NCBI RefSeq assembly: GCF_001186125.1
Contig: NW_014039968.1
Location: forward strand, 17,826 to 57,745
DNA: 39,920 nt
DNA from: Sphaeroforma arctica JP610
Taxonomy: Eukaryota; Opisthokonta; Ichthyosporea; Ichthyophonida
Reading direction: 5' to 3'
The position numbers were made by a program, and so were the translations under genes. This document shows, one piece after another, positions 23,230-34,318 of this stretch. The first letter of the stretch is position 1, and each line of letters starts with the position of its first letter. Under the pieces are notes generated by a model. It had not been told where the DNA came from. It ran no database searches and worked only from the letters and a program-made list of their open reading frames with translations.

Positions 23230-23725
23230 ATTTAGAAACGATAGTAGATGTAGGATATTATAAACTAAATTACATAATCTCTTAAGTACTGCCTACAGGT
23301 TTTGGTCTTCCCGTCAATTTCCAAAATCCAATAAGTCTTTTTCTTTTTAAATTTTTCTTCAGATAGAACTTTATTTGTATTAGCGAATGTATTAACTTGA
23401 TTTACATTCTTATGTTGTCTATCTACAAATTAGACATGTGGTCATCAACACTTAGTACTTTTAGTGAAAATTATTCAATAAAGAACAGCTAGATGTACGT
23501 CCTGTGTGGTCGAGGATATTGGTTCTTACCACGATGCTGTTCCCATCATTTTTACACAAGCTACCACTGCTAAATCCTAACTGACTTAAATTGTATTTTA
23601 GTTTATATAACATAGTTTAAAACGTAGAAATATCCATCGAAGCTTACACGGGTTTTAGCAGCATGACATTTACCCCCCAATGAGTGTTGTGGTAGGGCAA
23701 GGGACGTTATAATGCATGAATACCG

Positions 23726-23865
23726 TCCCCTAATACTTAGCTCATTACCAAGGGCTAAAGCTAAACTTAAAAAATTACATTGTGCAAATTTACTTTGAAA
23801 TCTTACTTTTCTTTTACGTTAACTTATTGAAACCGATAGTCAGCCTGGTTAGTCTGACTTTTACA
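23726..23865 (+). repeat. Inverted-repeat copy, left arm (~140 bp)
   Basis: This stretch (TCCCCTAATACTTAGCTCAT ... GTCTGACTTTTACA) is the reverse complement of 30,529-30,665 with only a handful of substitutions and small indels. In the right copy it lies just upstream of the gag start of the minus-strand Gypsy-like element, where a leader would be. The left copy is thus either leader DNA of an oppositely oriented relative, or one arm of terminal inverted repeats bracketing about 6.9 kb. Confidence 0.9.
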
Positions 23866-23868
23866 CGC

Positions 23869-24424
23869 TTGTTAGAACTGCTTGAGAGTAGCTACAGAAG
23901 GCAAAGCTTTTCCAGGACGTGCAATCCCTCCCACCTGATACACAGCTCTAAAAGTCTCTCTCAGAGGTGGAGGGGTGTTATCTAACACTATCATCTTAAC
24001 ACGAGTTTTCATTGCTTCTACGGCTTGCACAATAACTTCATGCCATGATTCTGTCGGCGCTCTTCCGTTAACATTACAAACATGCCCGCCCTGATGAATG
24101 CCGAAGGACCACAACGAATCATTAATCCGTACAACAGTTTTTTTTATGGGCCTCGCTCATGTTTTAGAACCTAGTCAACATATCCTGGTAACTTTGATAT
24201 TCCACATCCATGCCATAGGTCAATCAAATAACTGCCACACACAACCTGGACTGAGTGTCTCCGATACGTTGCACTGGTTTATCCACTACTTTGGTGTTCT
24301 CCAGCTCAGAATACTCTTGTAAGCGTTTGACAATGGTTGCCACCTGGTATACCGTCATCAGTGGTATGGGATCTACTCGAGCCGTGCGATCTGACCAATT
24401 ATTGGTCGCCATTTGACTCTCCAA
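23869..24424 (-). pseudogene. Unassigned retroelement-associated open frames
   Basis: Two minus-strand frames with protein-like composition lie here (about 24,224-24,424 and 23,872-24,114). One contains SWHEVIVQAVEAMKTRV and NTPPPLRETFRAVYQVGG; the other contains LMTVYQVATIVKRLQEYSE. I cannot assign them to a named domain. Their place, downstream of the integrase of the minus-strand element and right next to the left inverted-repeat arm, suggests a decayed 3' coding part of a retroelement. Low confidence. Confidence 0.3.
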
Positions 24425-24838
24425 TGACTCCCATAAACCATTCTTTTGCTAGTAATGCTTCAAAACTGGAGTTGCTGAATTCTTCAAAATATATCCTTTA
24501 TTGTAATAGCCGGGCCTCCACATTAGACTCTATGTTATAAACGTACTCTTAATCAGTACGTAAATTATAAACGTACTCTTAATAGTACGAGGAACTTAAG
24601 TTTCCTAAATGGTTTTTAACGGTTTTATTATTTAATACCTTTTCCATTTTACATATCAGATATTTGGACAAGGCCATTAAAAGGCCTCAGTAAAATAACA
24701 AACCTAAGATTTGGTCTAGTTCTATTAATAGAACTATATTTACTTTCCAAATCTATTTATATCTGAATACTTCGGTAGCGAAATGGCTCAACAGAACATA
24801 GGTTTCAAAGGACTATTAGCGTTGCTTAGCTTATCCTC

Positions 24839-25230
24839 CGTTCAGCCAACCAGATGTGCCAGTCCGATGAAGGCTAAGTCGGTAATTCTTGATAAGTGGC
24901 AAGTTATTAGTTAATGCATTAACTATGGACATCAAGAGTTTTTTTTTTGTTTTTCTTTTCTTTTTTCTAAAGACAGGATTTTACGAGTCTCTCGGATTCG
25001 CCCCAACGAAACATACCATAGTTTCTAATAGAGCGACAACGAAACATTAAAAAAAAAATCCCTTCGGCGAAAACAGTACTGAGAGGATTATATATAGGCA
25101 ATGTCTCAGCCTCATAATCCCTCAGAGTATTGCTGTTTTCACGAGGTATACCCAACTTTACTACAAGACTGATTTCGTTTATTTCTTTCAAACTTAACTA
25201 TACTTGGACTTAACCTAAGCGTTTAATTAC
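24839..25230 (+). repeat. LTR-like segment, diverged inverted match to 30,790-30,985
   Basis: Reading +, CAGCCAACCAGATGTGCC (24,843) and TTATTTCTTTCAAACTTAAC...TTGGACTTA (about 25,178-25,211) match, in the same order, the reverse complement of 30,985-30,790. Roughly 200 bp of extra sequence lies between them here. Similarity is clear but much lower than for the neighbouring 140-bp inverted repeat. It ends at about 25,230, where recognisable integrase coding of the minus-strand element stops. This would fit insertion of one element into another. Confidence 0.5.
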
Positions 25231-25239
25231 TCTAAGGCG

Positions 25240-26157
25240 TTAATATCGCCTTGATAGACCGAAACTTATAGCAACGAGTAACAGCGTCGTCATGACGTCT
25301 CCTGTAAACTCACTACCATTGTCGGTACATACTATAGCTGGCCAGCCGAAATCTGCGAAACACTTATAAATGCACTTAGCCACCGTTGGTGTTGATTTGT
25401 CTTTTAAAGGATATAATACAATATATCTTGAAGCGACATCAAAAACGTGGCAAACATACTTATCTTTCGTATGTTCAGACGTGGGTAGCTCAACCAAATC
25501 AATGATAACCCTGCGCCATGGATCGTCTTCTGATACACTCCGCAATGGGGCATATCCATAGCGCAACTTTGCAATCGTTACATTCGTGATACACCTGAGA
25601 TATATATTACTTGAGCTTTGGGTGTACAATCCCGTACCTCTTGCAATCTTTCTCAGTCCTAACCTTATCCATGTGTTTGAGTGCATGATTCCGCGACATC
25701 AAAAACGTGGCAGACCTACTTATCTTTCGTGTGTTCAGACGTGGGTAGCTCAATCGAATTAATGATAACCCTGCGCCATGGCTCGTCTTCTGATACACTC
25801 CGCAATGGGGCATATCCATAGCGCAACTTCGCAAACGTTACATTCGTGATACACCTGAGATATATATTGCTTGAGCTTTGGGTGTACAACCCCGTACCTC
25901 TTGCAATCTTTCTCAGTCCTAACCTTATCCAAGTGTTTAAGTGCATGATTCTGTCTTAGCCACTTCAGAACGTCACCCTCCGTTGATCTTGCTATATCAA
26001 AATCTGGAGGTAAGGAATCCACTACTACTTCACCTGGACTCGAAGACTCGTCTCGTCCAATCTCGCCTGAAAGGTCGGCCGTGTGAATTCTACTAATGCT
26101 CTCTTTGTTCATTAGTTGAGTTACATGGTCGTATACATCTGGATAATCGTTCATCAA
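25240..26157 (-). pseudogene. Element A integrase region
   Basis: It contains the zinc-binding N-terminal part (a CITNVTIAKLRYG-type segment after the basic KDCKRYG motif) and the core domain (WRRVIIDLVELP; YVCHVFDVASRYIVLYPLK; IVCTDNGSEF). These are the first two acidic positions of a retroviral-type DDE integrase. Recognisable coding ends near 25,240, at the boundary with LTR-like DNA. Confidence 0.85.
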
Positions 26158-28150
26158 CTGTTTGAGTAGCCTGGTTTCGGCCTCGTATGCAGTTTCTCTG
26201 TCAGAACGTATCTTTTGTAAAATGCCTTCGCTAGTGATGAGTTCTTCTTTGCATCCTTTGGATCACATTTTACCTCGGTAACGCATACTGCAGGTGCGTG
26301 TGTCGCCCCAGCCTCTCGTTGAGACTTAGGTGTCAAGAGTGGAATCTTGGATTCGTCGACCTTACGTTTGAAGGTGACGGATGGTGTCCATTTGGTTGTA
26401 CCAACTGGACCTATTCGACATATTATTGTCTGTCGCCAAGGAGTCTTCTGAACTGTACGGGTACCCTGGTAGAGAAAAGTATCTACCTCTCTATCCACAT
26501 ATATGGGCTCACGTTGTATCATCGATATCAACTGTGGTAGCCATTTATCTGAATGTCTTAGGGGACAACACAACGTGGTGGTAGCATCTTGTATATGAAC
26601 ATAATATAGCAACTGTGGTATCAACAACCGCGGTAGATTCGCCCATGCGTTCTCATCGGATAAATCGATTTGAAACCCATCACCGCCTGGGTGTTCCAGA
26701 GTCCGGTATCGCGGCAGTTGCGCAATATGATGTACTGCAAACATATCGATGGTATGTGGTCCATGTATGTTGTCTGCAATTTTAAACCACCTAGGATTGG
26801 CCTTCCAATCCGTAGCTAGTAATTCCCGAACCATCGTGTTGATATCCGGTACGAAGCATGACAGCATATCCGGGAAATGATTGTGTATACCCGGTATATG
26901 TGTAATGCTAAAAGAAAACTTTGCGATCGTATCGTGCCATTGACTGATCATTTGTGAATTTGGTTTCATATCTTTTAAATGTTGCAACGATTTCTGATCA
27001 CACAGTACATTATAATGTGTACCGTGTAAGCAATCCTTAAAATGAGTGAGTGCGGTCACAATAGCTAATAGCTCTTGCTGCACAGTCGGATAATTGATTT
27101 GTGACGAGTTCATAGCTCTGCTAAAGAACTGCACGTATCTCGGTTTCCCGTCAATCATTTGATACAGAACACCTCCCAACGCCATATCGGATGCGTCTGT
27201 AGCCACCATGAAGGGTACTCTATCTTGTGGTGGCTGGACTACTGGGGCTTGTTTAACCACTGTTTTGAGCTGCTTAAAGGCATCATCACAGTCCTTGGTC
27301 CACAATACTCCTAATTTGCCCTTGTGACATCTCAAATGTCCGAAAGGCTTCAAGTAGCTTGCCAGGTGTGGGACTCCATCTGACAGGAAGTTAACGAAAC
27401 CGCACATGCTGTTCACGTCCTTGCCTGTAGTGGGGGATCTCCAGTCTAGTAAGTGTTCTACCTTTCCGGGGTCAATCATTATGCCATCCCCAGATACACG
27501 ATAGCCCAACAGCTGTATCTCGTTCACTCCGAAATGACATTTCTTGCTGATGATTTTAAACCTGTGTTTGTTAAGCATGGCCAGTACCTCTTTTATAACC
27601 CTGTCATGCTCCTCTTTGGTTTTAGTAAACACGACAATGTCATCGATATATACCAGTACATTGTCCATATCCCTAAACAGGTCTTGCATGATTTGCTGAA
27701 AGAAGGCTGGTAGCATATGTAAACCAAAAGGGGCTCCTTTAAAAGAATACTGCTGGCCATCCCAAGTGAAGGTGAAATACTTCCGATGTGGTTTGTATAT
27801 TTTCATTTGGTGGTAGCCTTGCTTCAGATCGATGGTTGAAAATATTTTCGCACCTTCCGTTCTTCTCAGCAATTCATTGAATCTTGGTAAATGGAAATTA
27901 TGTGTGGGTAAAAGAGCGTTTATAGGACTCGTATCCAAACACACGCGATTAACGTGCCATAGGAGTTGAACTGGTCGACAGCTAAGAGTGCTAAGTTGAC
28001 AGGAGTGGGCTCGTGGTTGACTGCAATTACTCCGTCTTCCAACCATGCCTTGACTTGTTCTCGTACCACCTGTTCATGACGCCACGCTACATAATTTCGC
28101 GTTGGGCATTTCAACTTCGAAAAGTCTACTTTTGTCAAATCTAAGCTCAC
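26154..28150 (-). pseudogene. Element A reverse transcriptase-RNase H
   Basis: RT landmarks in order: LPRFNELLRRTEGAKIFSTI, DLKQGYHQMKI, FKGAPFGLHMLPAFF and VLVYIDDIVVFTKT with the YIDD box, then the thumb and connection region ending FGHLRCHKGKLGVLWTKDC. RNase H follows, with VATDASDMALGGVLY and QELLAIVTALTHFKDCL. This is classic Ty3/Gypsy-type pol and the best-preserved part of element A. Confidence 0.93.
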
Positions 28151-28699
28151 GTATCCGTTGTTGAATTTAAACTGAGCCGAGTCTCTTTATCTTGTCGTTC
28201 TCAAAGATAAGATCCTTCAGCTTTTCTGTTAATTGGGGTATCATTTCCTTCACAGTCTTAGAAGGCTTGTGTACAGGCTTCAGCAGATTGTCATCTGACT
28301 GATCCTTCTGTGGGTCAATGATAGTAGATTGTCATACCTAACGATAACAGGTCTCCCATCCCCACTATTGAATCATAAGCTGGCGAAGTGTTACAGACTA
28401 CTGCCCTAGTCACTGTGGTCCGTTGATCTGTTAGGGTAAACCTCAAATCTACGGTCATGTCACGACACGTAATCTCCCTTTCGTCAGCCAATTTTAACAT
28501 AGTAGGTTCTGATTTACGAGTTACATCAGTTATCTTACAAAATCTCGATGATAGACATGAAATTTGCGAGACCGGATCCAACAACGCTTTTATTTCATGC
28601 CCATTAACTCGTACATCCAGGATGACGCGCTCATCTTGCGGTGCATCCTTTTTGTTTCAGTGCCAAGATCCGGTCAGATTGTCACTTAACTTCTACTTT

Positions 28700-30496
28700 C
28701 GGTTGCACCTTACATATATGTTTGTGGTAACCTCCAGTCCCTTCACAGTCTTCACACTTCGCGATAAAATGTTCACACTTTTCTGCGTGCCTGCCATTCC
28801 AGCGTCCATTCGGCTCATGTTGGGTCATGCGCCAGCTGCAATCTGTCTCGGTACAGTCCTTGGTCTCCTTATACTTAGGTTTAGGAGGATCAGCTGCCTA
28901 ATTAAATCTGTTGCCCGAAGTCCCGTGAGTGTTGACATTGTTCTTTTGACCATCAGTACCTTGCACTTGCTTGTTCTTATGGCCTCCTCTGGCACCACCT
29001 TTGTTCCCTTTGTTATTTCTCGTACCCGTATGAGAGTCTCGACCGTTACCTGGTCCTCCATTCGTGCTGGGTACCGTCTTCTTAGTAGACGGTGCGAATT
29101 TCTCCACAGAACTCGGACGTTTCGAAAACGTCTGGTCTGCTCTCGAATAAAATTCAGTCCAAGTCAAGTCGGCAAGTTTCATGATGCCGTAAGTTGGCCT
29201 TCAATTGAAATCTCACGCACTTTGTCTGGAAAAGATTGGTGCATATCTGCGTACAACACTTCTTGGTCTTTTCTATGTAGAGCCGACCAGAAAATAGTTT
29301 GTACCCATAACACACACATACTCAACTTGTCTCGCAACATTTCTTGTGTTTGAGCATGTGTTCTGTGAGTGTCCAGGACCATTATCGATACCAATAGTTC
29401 CGGTCTAGGATCGGTTGAAAATAGATGGACTATCATTTCGCTCTGCTCCTTCCACGTCTTTAGCTTTGTTATAGCAGCTTTAGCCTACTCCAACTTAGTA
29501 TAATTATAAGATGACGGCTTAAAACTCTGTTGCGCAGCCTCGAACCATAGGATCTTACTTAAATTTGCAGGGAGCATAATTTGACCAAATTCTTTCAAAG
29601 ATCGCGACAATAATGCTAAGTTACTCGTATCGATAGGGTCCTAACGGTCTTTTCGATCGGGACGATATGTAGTGGATAACTTAATATGTCCTTGACGAAC
29701 TTTTTACTGTCCACTGTCTTCTCGGCGTGTATGATGCGTAGCTCCGTATCGATCTTGGATTGAAAGTGTTTCGTCATTGTCCTTCTCAAACTGGCTTGCT
29801 CTAACCTTCCTTGACCCATTGCTAGTTTAGCATTCGAGCAGTGAAATCAGTAATATTCTTGTCACTCTCTGAAATCTCATCAAATTGCGTGTCCATCTCC
29901 TTCAGACCATGTAGTTACTGATTGTCTCCATCGTCACCGTCATCCTTTCGTGCCTTCTTGCGAGTCGTCATCGTCGTCGATGTCCTCGACTGCTTGGCCG
30001 ATGGCGGCAAGTAATCTGGTCCTGACGAGTCTGGTTCTTCAATATGGGCGACGATTGATCCTCGTCTCCGCTAGAACTCTTAGATTTCTCTTTATTCCTA
30101 AAATTCAGCCGCCAATTTTCGCAGTTCGCGCAGGTAGTCATCTGTGTCCCGATCGTCTGAATCTTCTCCTCCAGAGTCCGTCCCCTGTTCTAAGTCAGAT
30201 TTTAAGGCTCCTTTACCGTGTGGTATTAGGTCTCCCGGTCCCGATTCTATCTGCTTGTGCTTCGGTATCTCGTCAGCTGACTCCATCGGTGGATTTTTCT
30301 TCTCCTTGGATTTCTTTGATTTCTTGGGCTTGGTCTTGCCCGTTGTAACTTCATCAAAGGAATCCGCGGGTAAAGCGTGTGCCATCATACTTGTCACAGC
30401 TTCATCCGCTTGTGGGTCAGGTGCCAACGAGGGTTCAAAAGGCGTAACCTTCGGCTGGTTCTTTGATGCCTTCGCTTTCCCTTTACTCTTCGTCAT
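28700..30496 (-). pseudogene. Element A gag-like region
   Basis: It starts with a Lys/Ser-rich N-terminus (MTKSKGKAKASKNQPK) and an acidic stretch, passes through a region with little recognisable sequence, and ends with a Gly/Asn/Lys-rich basic part and a Cys/His cluster (CEDCEGTGGYHKHIC) typical of nucleocapsid-type knuckles. Such a part packages the element's RNA. Assignment rests on order, composition and the Cys/His cluster; the capsid fold itself is not recognisable by eye. Confidence 0.6.
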
Positions 30497-30528
30497 ATTC
30501 TTCCGATAGTGTATAAACTTAAAAATAT

Positions 30529-30665
30529 GTAAAAGTCAGACTAACCAGGCTGACTATCGGTTTCAATAAGTTAACGTAAAAGAAAAGTAAGATTTCAAAG
30601 TAAATTTGCACAATGTAATTTTAAGTCTAGCTTCAGCCCTTGGTAATGAGCTAAAGATTAGGGGA
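30529..30665 (-). repeat. Inverted-repeat copy, right arm (~137 bp), leader of element A
   Basis: Reverse-complement partner of 23,726-23,865 at roughly 95% identity or better by eye. It lies between the gag start of element A (30,496) and LTR-like DNA (30,790-30,985), the place of an untranslated leader. Confidence 0.9.
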
Positions 30666-31412
30666 TGTAAGACTGAGACTATTGTCTTTATGGCTCCGCT
30701 CTAATCACTCAATACTTCGGTCTAGATATATTCGGTGTCAGTAACTAAGATCAGATTATTATCTTCTATACCATGTCATGCCTCGAATTTACCTTCCAAT
30801 CGCAAATAAATATAACTCTAAGTCCAACTTAAAAGAAATAAAAGAAATCAAAAACACCATGATGGTACAGTTAAATGACTGTACCTATACCCCATCACAT
30901 GGTACCTAGCTCTCATCCCATTGAAGGCATAGACGGGCACATCTAGTTGGCTGGCTAGGGGGGATCATTTTTATACCCCATTTCTCAGTAGGCTATCTCG
31001 CGCTAAGAGTATTTGGTAAAACAACATGTGTCATCAAGTGTCAATATCACTTGAGACTCGCCCAGTGTTGTGTCCCAATATTCTGATGGAAAACACATCA
31101 GTGTAGAAAAACCATCATATCAATATCAGCAGGGTCTCTGGCCTCGGTCGTATACAATTGTAATTCCAAATAGCCAAATTAGATTATTTGTTTGTTTGTT
31201 TTCTGTAAATTCAATAAATCTATAATTAGATTATTTGATTATTATACAGATACAATTATCTACAATTGCGTTTCAACCTATGCCAGGTTTCCTAATAGTA
31301 ATAGCGTTTAAACGTTATTACGTTTATTATATACGTTATCATGTGCTTTTACTATAGGAACCCGCTGATTTACAAGCGTAAGAAAAGAGGATTATGACCT
31401 AATTATGGAGGT
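30666..31412. other. LTR-like and spacer DNA between elements A and B
   Basis: No coding frame. The part at 30,790-30,985 matches the LTR-like segment at 24,839-25,230 in inverted orientation. In the sense of element A it lies upstream of the leader, so it may be the remains of that element's 5' LTR. From ~31,100 to 31,400 is AT-rich DNA that may include the leader of element B. LTR ends (TG...CA) and target duplications could not be fixed. Confidence 0.4.
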
Positions 31413-32127
31413 TGCTACAGCTGCAATTCTATGAAGCACCGACAGTACCAGTGTCCGGTGCTGAAGAGAAAGCGAGCGAGTGAGCGCAAGGAAGGAGGCC
31501 ATGGAAAAGGGGGTAAGGGGCTAGGAAGAAGCTTGCCACAAGGTCAGCCAAGATTTCCTCCCATGCAGAATATGGGAGTAGTATGCATTTATACCTTTAC
31601 TCCTACGTCTCAATCAGGACAAGGGGGAGTGGCAATCAGAGCACCTTCAGTGGCAGCAGCCCAGCCCGTGGGAACGGGAGTAAATGGAGGTGCTGTGATT
31701 CAGCAACCCATAATGCCACAGACGTCGGTTTACACATCGGGCCCAGCGATGGCCTATGGTGACCCAGGCATGGCAGGGACAGTCCTTCCAGTAGCAACCT
31801 TAGCGACAGCTAGTGTTGATTAACAACAATTCAACTACGAGCAGTCTCATACAGCATGGGGCAAGAGAGGGGGCCTACTGATATTGGGCGGTAGTGCAGG
31901 CATGGGTGAGAGGAATCAAAATAAAGATTGATGTGGACACGGGACCTGTTCCCACATTAGTTTTTCATGATTTTGCACACCAATTGGTACTACCAATAGT
32001 GCCCTATGAGGGCATGTCACTTTCTGGAATTGGGGCGTTGGAAACATTGCGACTTACAGGGTCATTGAGTGTAACACTGGTAATAGAAATATGGCACAAA
32101 CAAGCGAGGGTGTTACTCAATGACTGA
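31413..32127 (+). pseudogene. Element B nucleocapsid and protease parts
   Basis: CYSCNSMKHRQYQC fits the CX2CX4HX4C nucleocapsid knuckle exactly. A Lys/Arg-rich stretch and a Gly/Pro/Ala/Val-rich, probably disordered part follow. The region near 31,900-32,130 has IKIDVDTGPVPTLVF, a retropepsin-type DTG site, and a hydrophobic stretch after it. Order and motifs together make the gag-PR assignment good. Confidence 0.75.
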
Positions 32128-32434
32128 CTGGTGGTACAATCACTCCCCTATGGTACTTCGATACTAGTGGGATATAAAACACTACAGTGTTATGGACTTA
32201 TTGTGAAAAGAGCATACCTTAACAGTGGTTCCTAGGATGGAGTTGGAAGCAGCAATGAGACAACTTCTTCAGACGTCAAGGCCCATAGGAGTGGTGTATG
32301 TGCCTAGAGAAGCAGCTTTCCAGCGTATGGTGAAGGAGGTGCGTACGGCGACCGATCCAATCTATCTGCCCAAGCTCATCGACCATACGTCATGAGCTGA
32401 AATCGAGCATCAGACAAAAGAGAACTTTGGGGCG

Positions 32435-34156
32435 TTGCCGGGCCATGAAATGGGAAACTTTGAGGATATATACCAATTAGCCGCGACTGTGAATACGTCT
32501 TCTCTGGCAATAGAAACCCTCATCAAATACATACAGACGGTGGCGTACAATGTATTATATCTTAAGTTCGTGGATGTGCCGCCTCTCGTCATTCAGGACA
32601 TACCACAGGCAGTGCTGAAGGCCATTTATTACATGGACAAAGATCTCACAAAGGTATCAATAGTGAAGGAGAAGATGGATGCCTGGGAGGCGGCAGGAAT
32701 AATTGGTCGGGTAACAGACCAAGGTTGGTGCTCGGCGACACACTCGGTTTTTAAGAAACAGGAGTGGTCCCGGTGAATGCCAACGGATGGAGAACGTGTA
32801 TCAACTTAAAGTTGATCAATGACCAACTCCAAGCAACCCCATACTACATTCCAACGGAGAAGCAATATTTAGCGAACGTCAAGGGAAAGGACTGGATTAC
32901 GACGGCAGACCTTGGCCAGAGCTTTTGCCAGATCCTCGTGGCTCCAAATCCTACGAAGCACTTGACATTGAATACTCCATGGGGCTTCAACTTTTTCATA
33001 GACATGCCTTTTGGCCTGAAGGAAGCCTCATGGAGAATGCATCAAGCGCTAGGGTTGGTGTTTGGGTTTCTGAAAGCAGTCATGTGGTACATTGATGGCC
33101 TATTGTTTGGTCACAATGACCCGAAGGAACATGTATGTCTACTAAAATTTGTACACGCTGGCAAAGCAAGGCGAGTACAGTTGCTGTTGAACAAATGTAC
33201 GCTTGCCGCATACCGGAAGGCAGTAGTACTACTTGGGAGGTCAGTGGAATGGCGAGGCAGCACAATTACCGATGAACGTCTGCGACATTTGTTGAATCAT
33301 AGCGCTCCTACTTCACAAGATTTGGCTCGATCGTAGTATCATACCATGGCCTGGTGGAGTGATACATTCCCAACGGAACATTGGGTATGTCTACTGAAAT
33401 TTGTACACGCTTGCAAAGCAAGGCGAGTACAGTTGCTGTTCAACAAATGTACGCTTGCCGCATAACGGAAGGCAGTAGTACTACTTGGGAGGTCGGTGGA
33501 ATGGCGAGGCAGCACAATTACCGATGAACGTCTGCGAGATTTTTTGAATCATAGCGCTCCTACTTCACAAGATTTGGCTCGGTCGTAGTATCATACCATG
33601 GCCTGTTCACCAGGGTCATGGCCTGTATAGTGGCCCTTCTTAAAAAAGGATGTAAAGTTCATCTGGACGAAATAAGACCAGAGGGTATTCGAGGAATGTG
33701 CATACTTGCTTCGGCACTGTGCCACTCTGGTGGAGCCTCTTATGTCCGAGCAGTTGTGTGTGTTTTCGGATGCATGTAACTTTGTTGGTGTTGGTGGAGT
33801 ATGCATGGTGATGACGAGATGGGCAATATCTCCCAGTCTCATTTGCGGGATCTAAATTCGATTCCGCCCAGATTCCTTACCACGTTCTGGACATAGATCT
33901 GCTTGGCACAGTCTTTGTGGTACAGAAGAATGTCGCTGTCATCAGAAGAGCCATTCCAGCAACATTCTTGTATACCGACCATCAACCACTTATAGCTATC
34001 TGTGCGCGAGAACTACATGCGTTCTCCAACACAGTAAGGGAACGTCGACAGCAACGATGCCATGGCATACTGCGTGATTTTGACATCCAGGTGGTCTATG
34101 TTAAAGGCAGAGAATCCAGTGGCAGATGTCATGTCACGGCTGTGTACAGGCATTGA
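32435..34156 (+). pseudogene. Element B reverse transcriptase and RNase H parts
   Basis: RT is recognised by NANGWRTCINLKLIND, DWITTADLGQSFCQI, FIDMPFGLKEASWRMHQ and AVMWYIDGLLFGHND, spaced as in Gypsy-type RTs. The RNase H part includes TDHQPLIAI and a final DFDIQVVYVKGRESSGR segment typical of the end of that domain. Confidence 0.82.
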
Positions 34157-34318
34157 TCCGATTATGCGGGTCAAAAGGGGGCGTACAGAGCTCAGGGTCA
34201 CTTTTGCAGCCTAAGTACACAGGCTGTCTGCATCCTGGTTTCGGGTGCTAGAGAAGCGGTATGACCTCCATACCATAGATGTCTTCGCTCTACCGGGCAA
34301 CCAGCAGCTTAGTGCCTA

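Larger units (their letters stand above)
25240..30665 (-). mobile_element. Ty3/Gypsy-like LTR retrotransposon A (broken fossil)
   Basis: Minus-strand element with parts in the usual Ty3/Gypsy order: a gag-like region (~30,496 to 28,700), a retropepsin-like region (~28,600-28,300), reverse transcriptase and RNase H (~28,150-26,600) and integrase (~26,550-25,240). RT-RNase H still lies in one 630-codon frame, so the copy is not very old. It is broken, with roughly half a dozen or more breaks. The leader-like DNA just before gag belongs to an inverted repeat whose partner is at 23,726-23,865. No direct LTR pair was found, and the 3' end runs into LTR-like DNA of the opposite sense. Exact ends are uncertain. 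Confidence 0.9.

Noticed and set aside
24967-25191. 74-codon minus frame as an integrase C-terminal domain
   Set aside because: It lies within LTR-like DNA and shows no integrase motif.
28457-29353. 298-codon + frame
   Set aside because: Antisense to the gag/protease part of element A; no known domain and Ser/Arg/Leu-rich composition typical of an antisense frame.
23726-30665. A cut-and-paste DNA transposon with 140-bp terminal inverted repeats
   Set aside because: The enclosed genes are gag, RT, RNase H and a retroviral-type integrase, and no target-site duplication was seen at the outer ends of the repeats.
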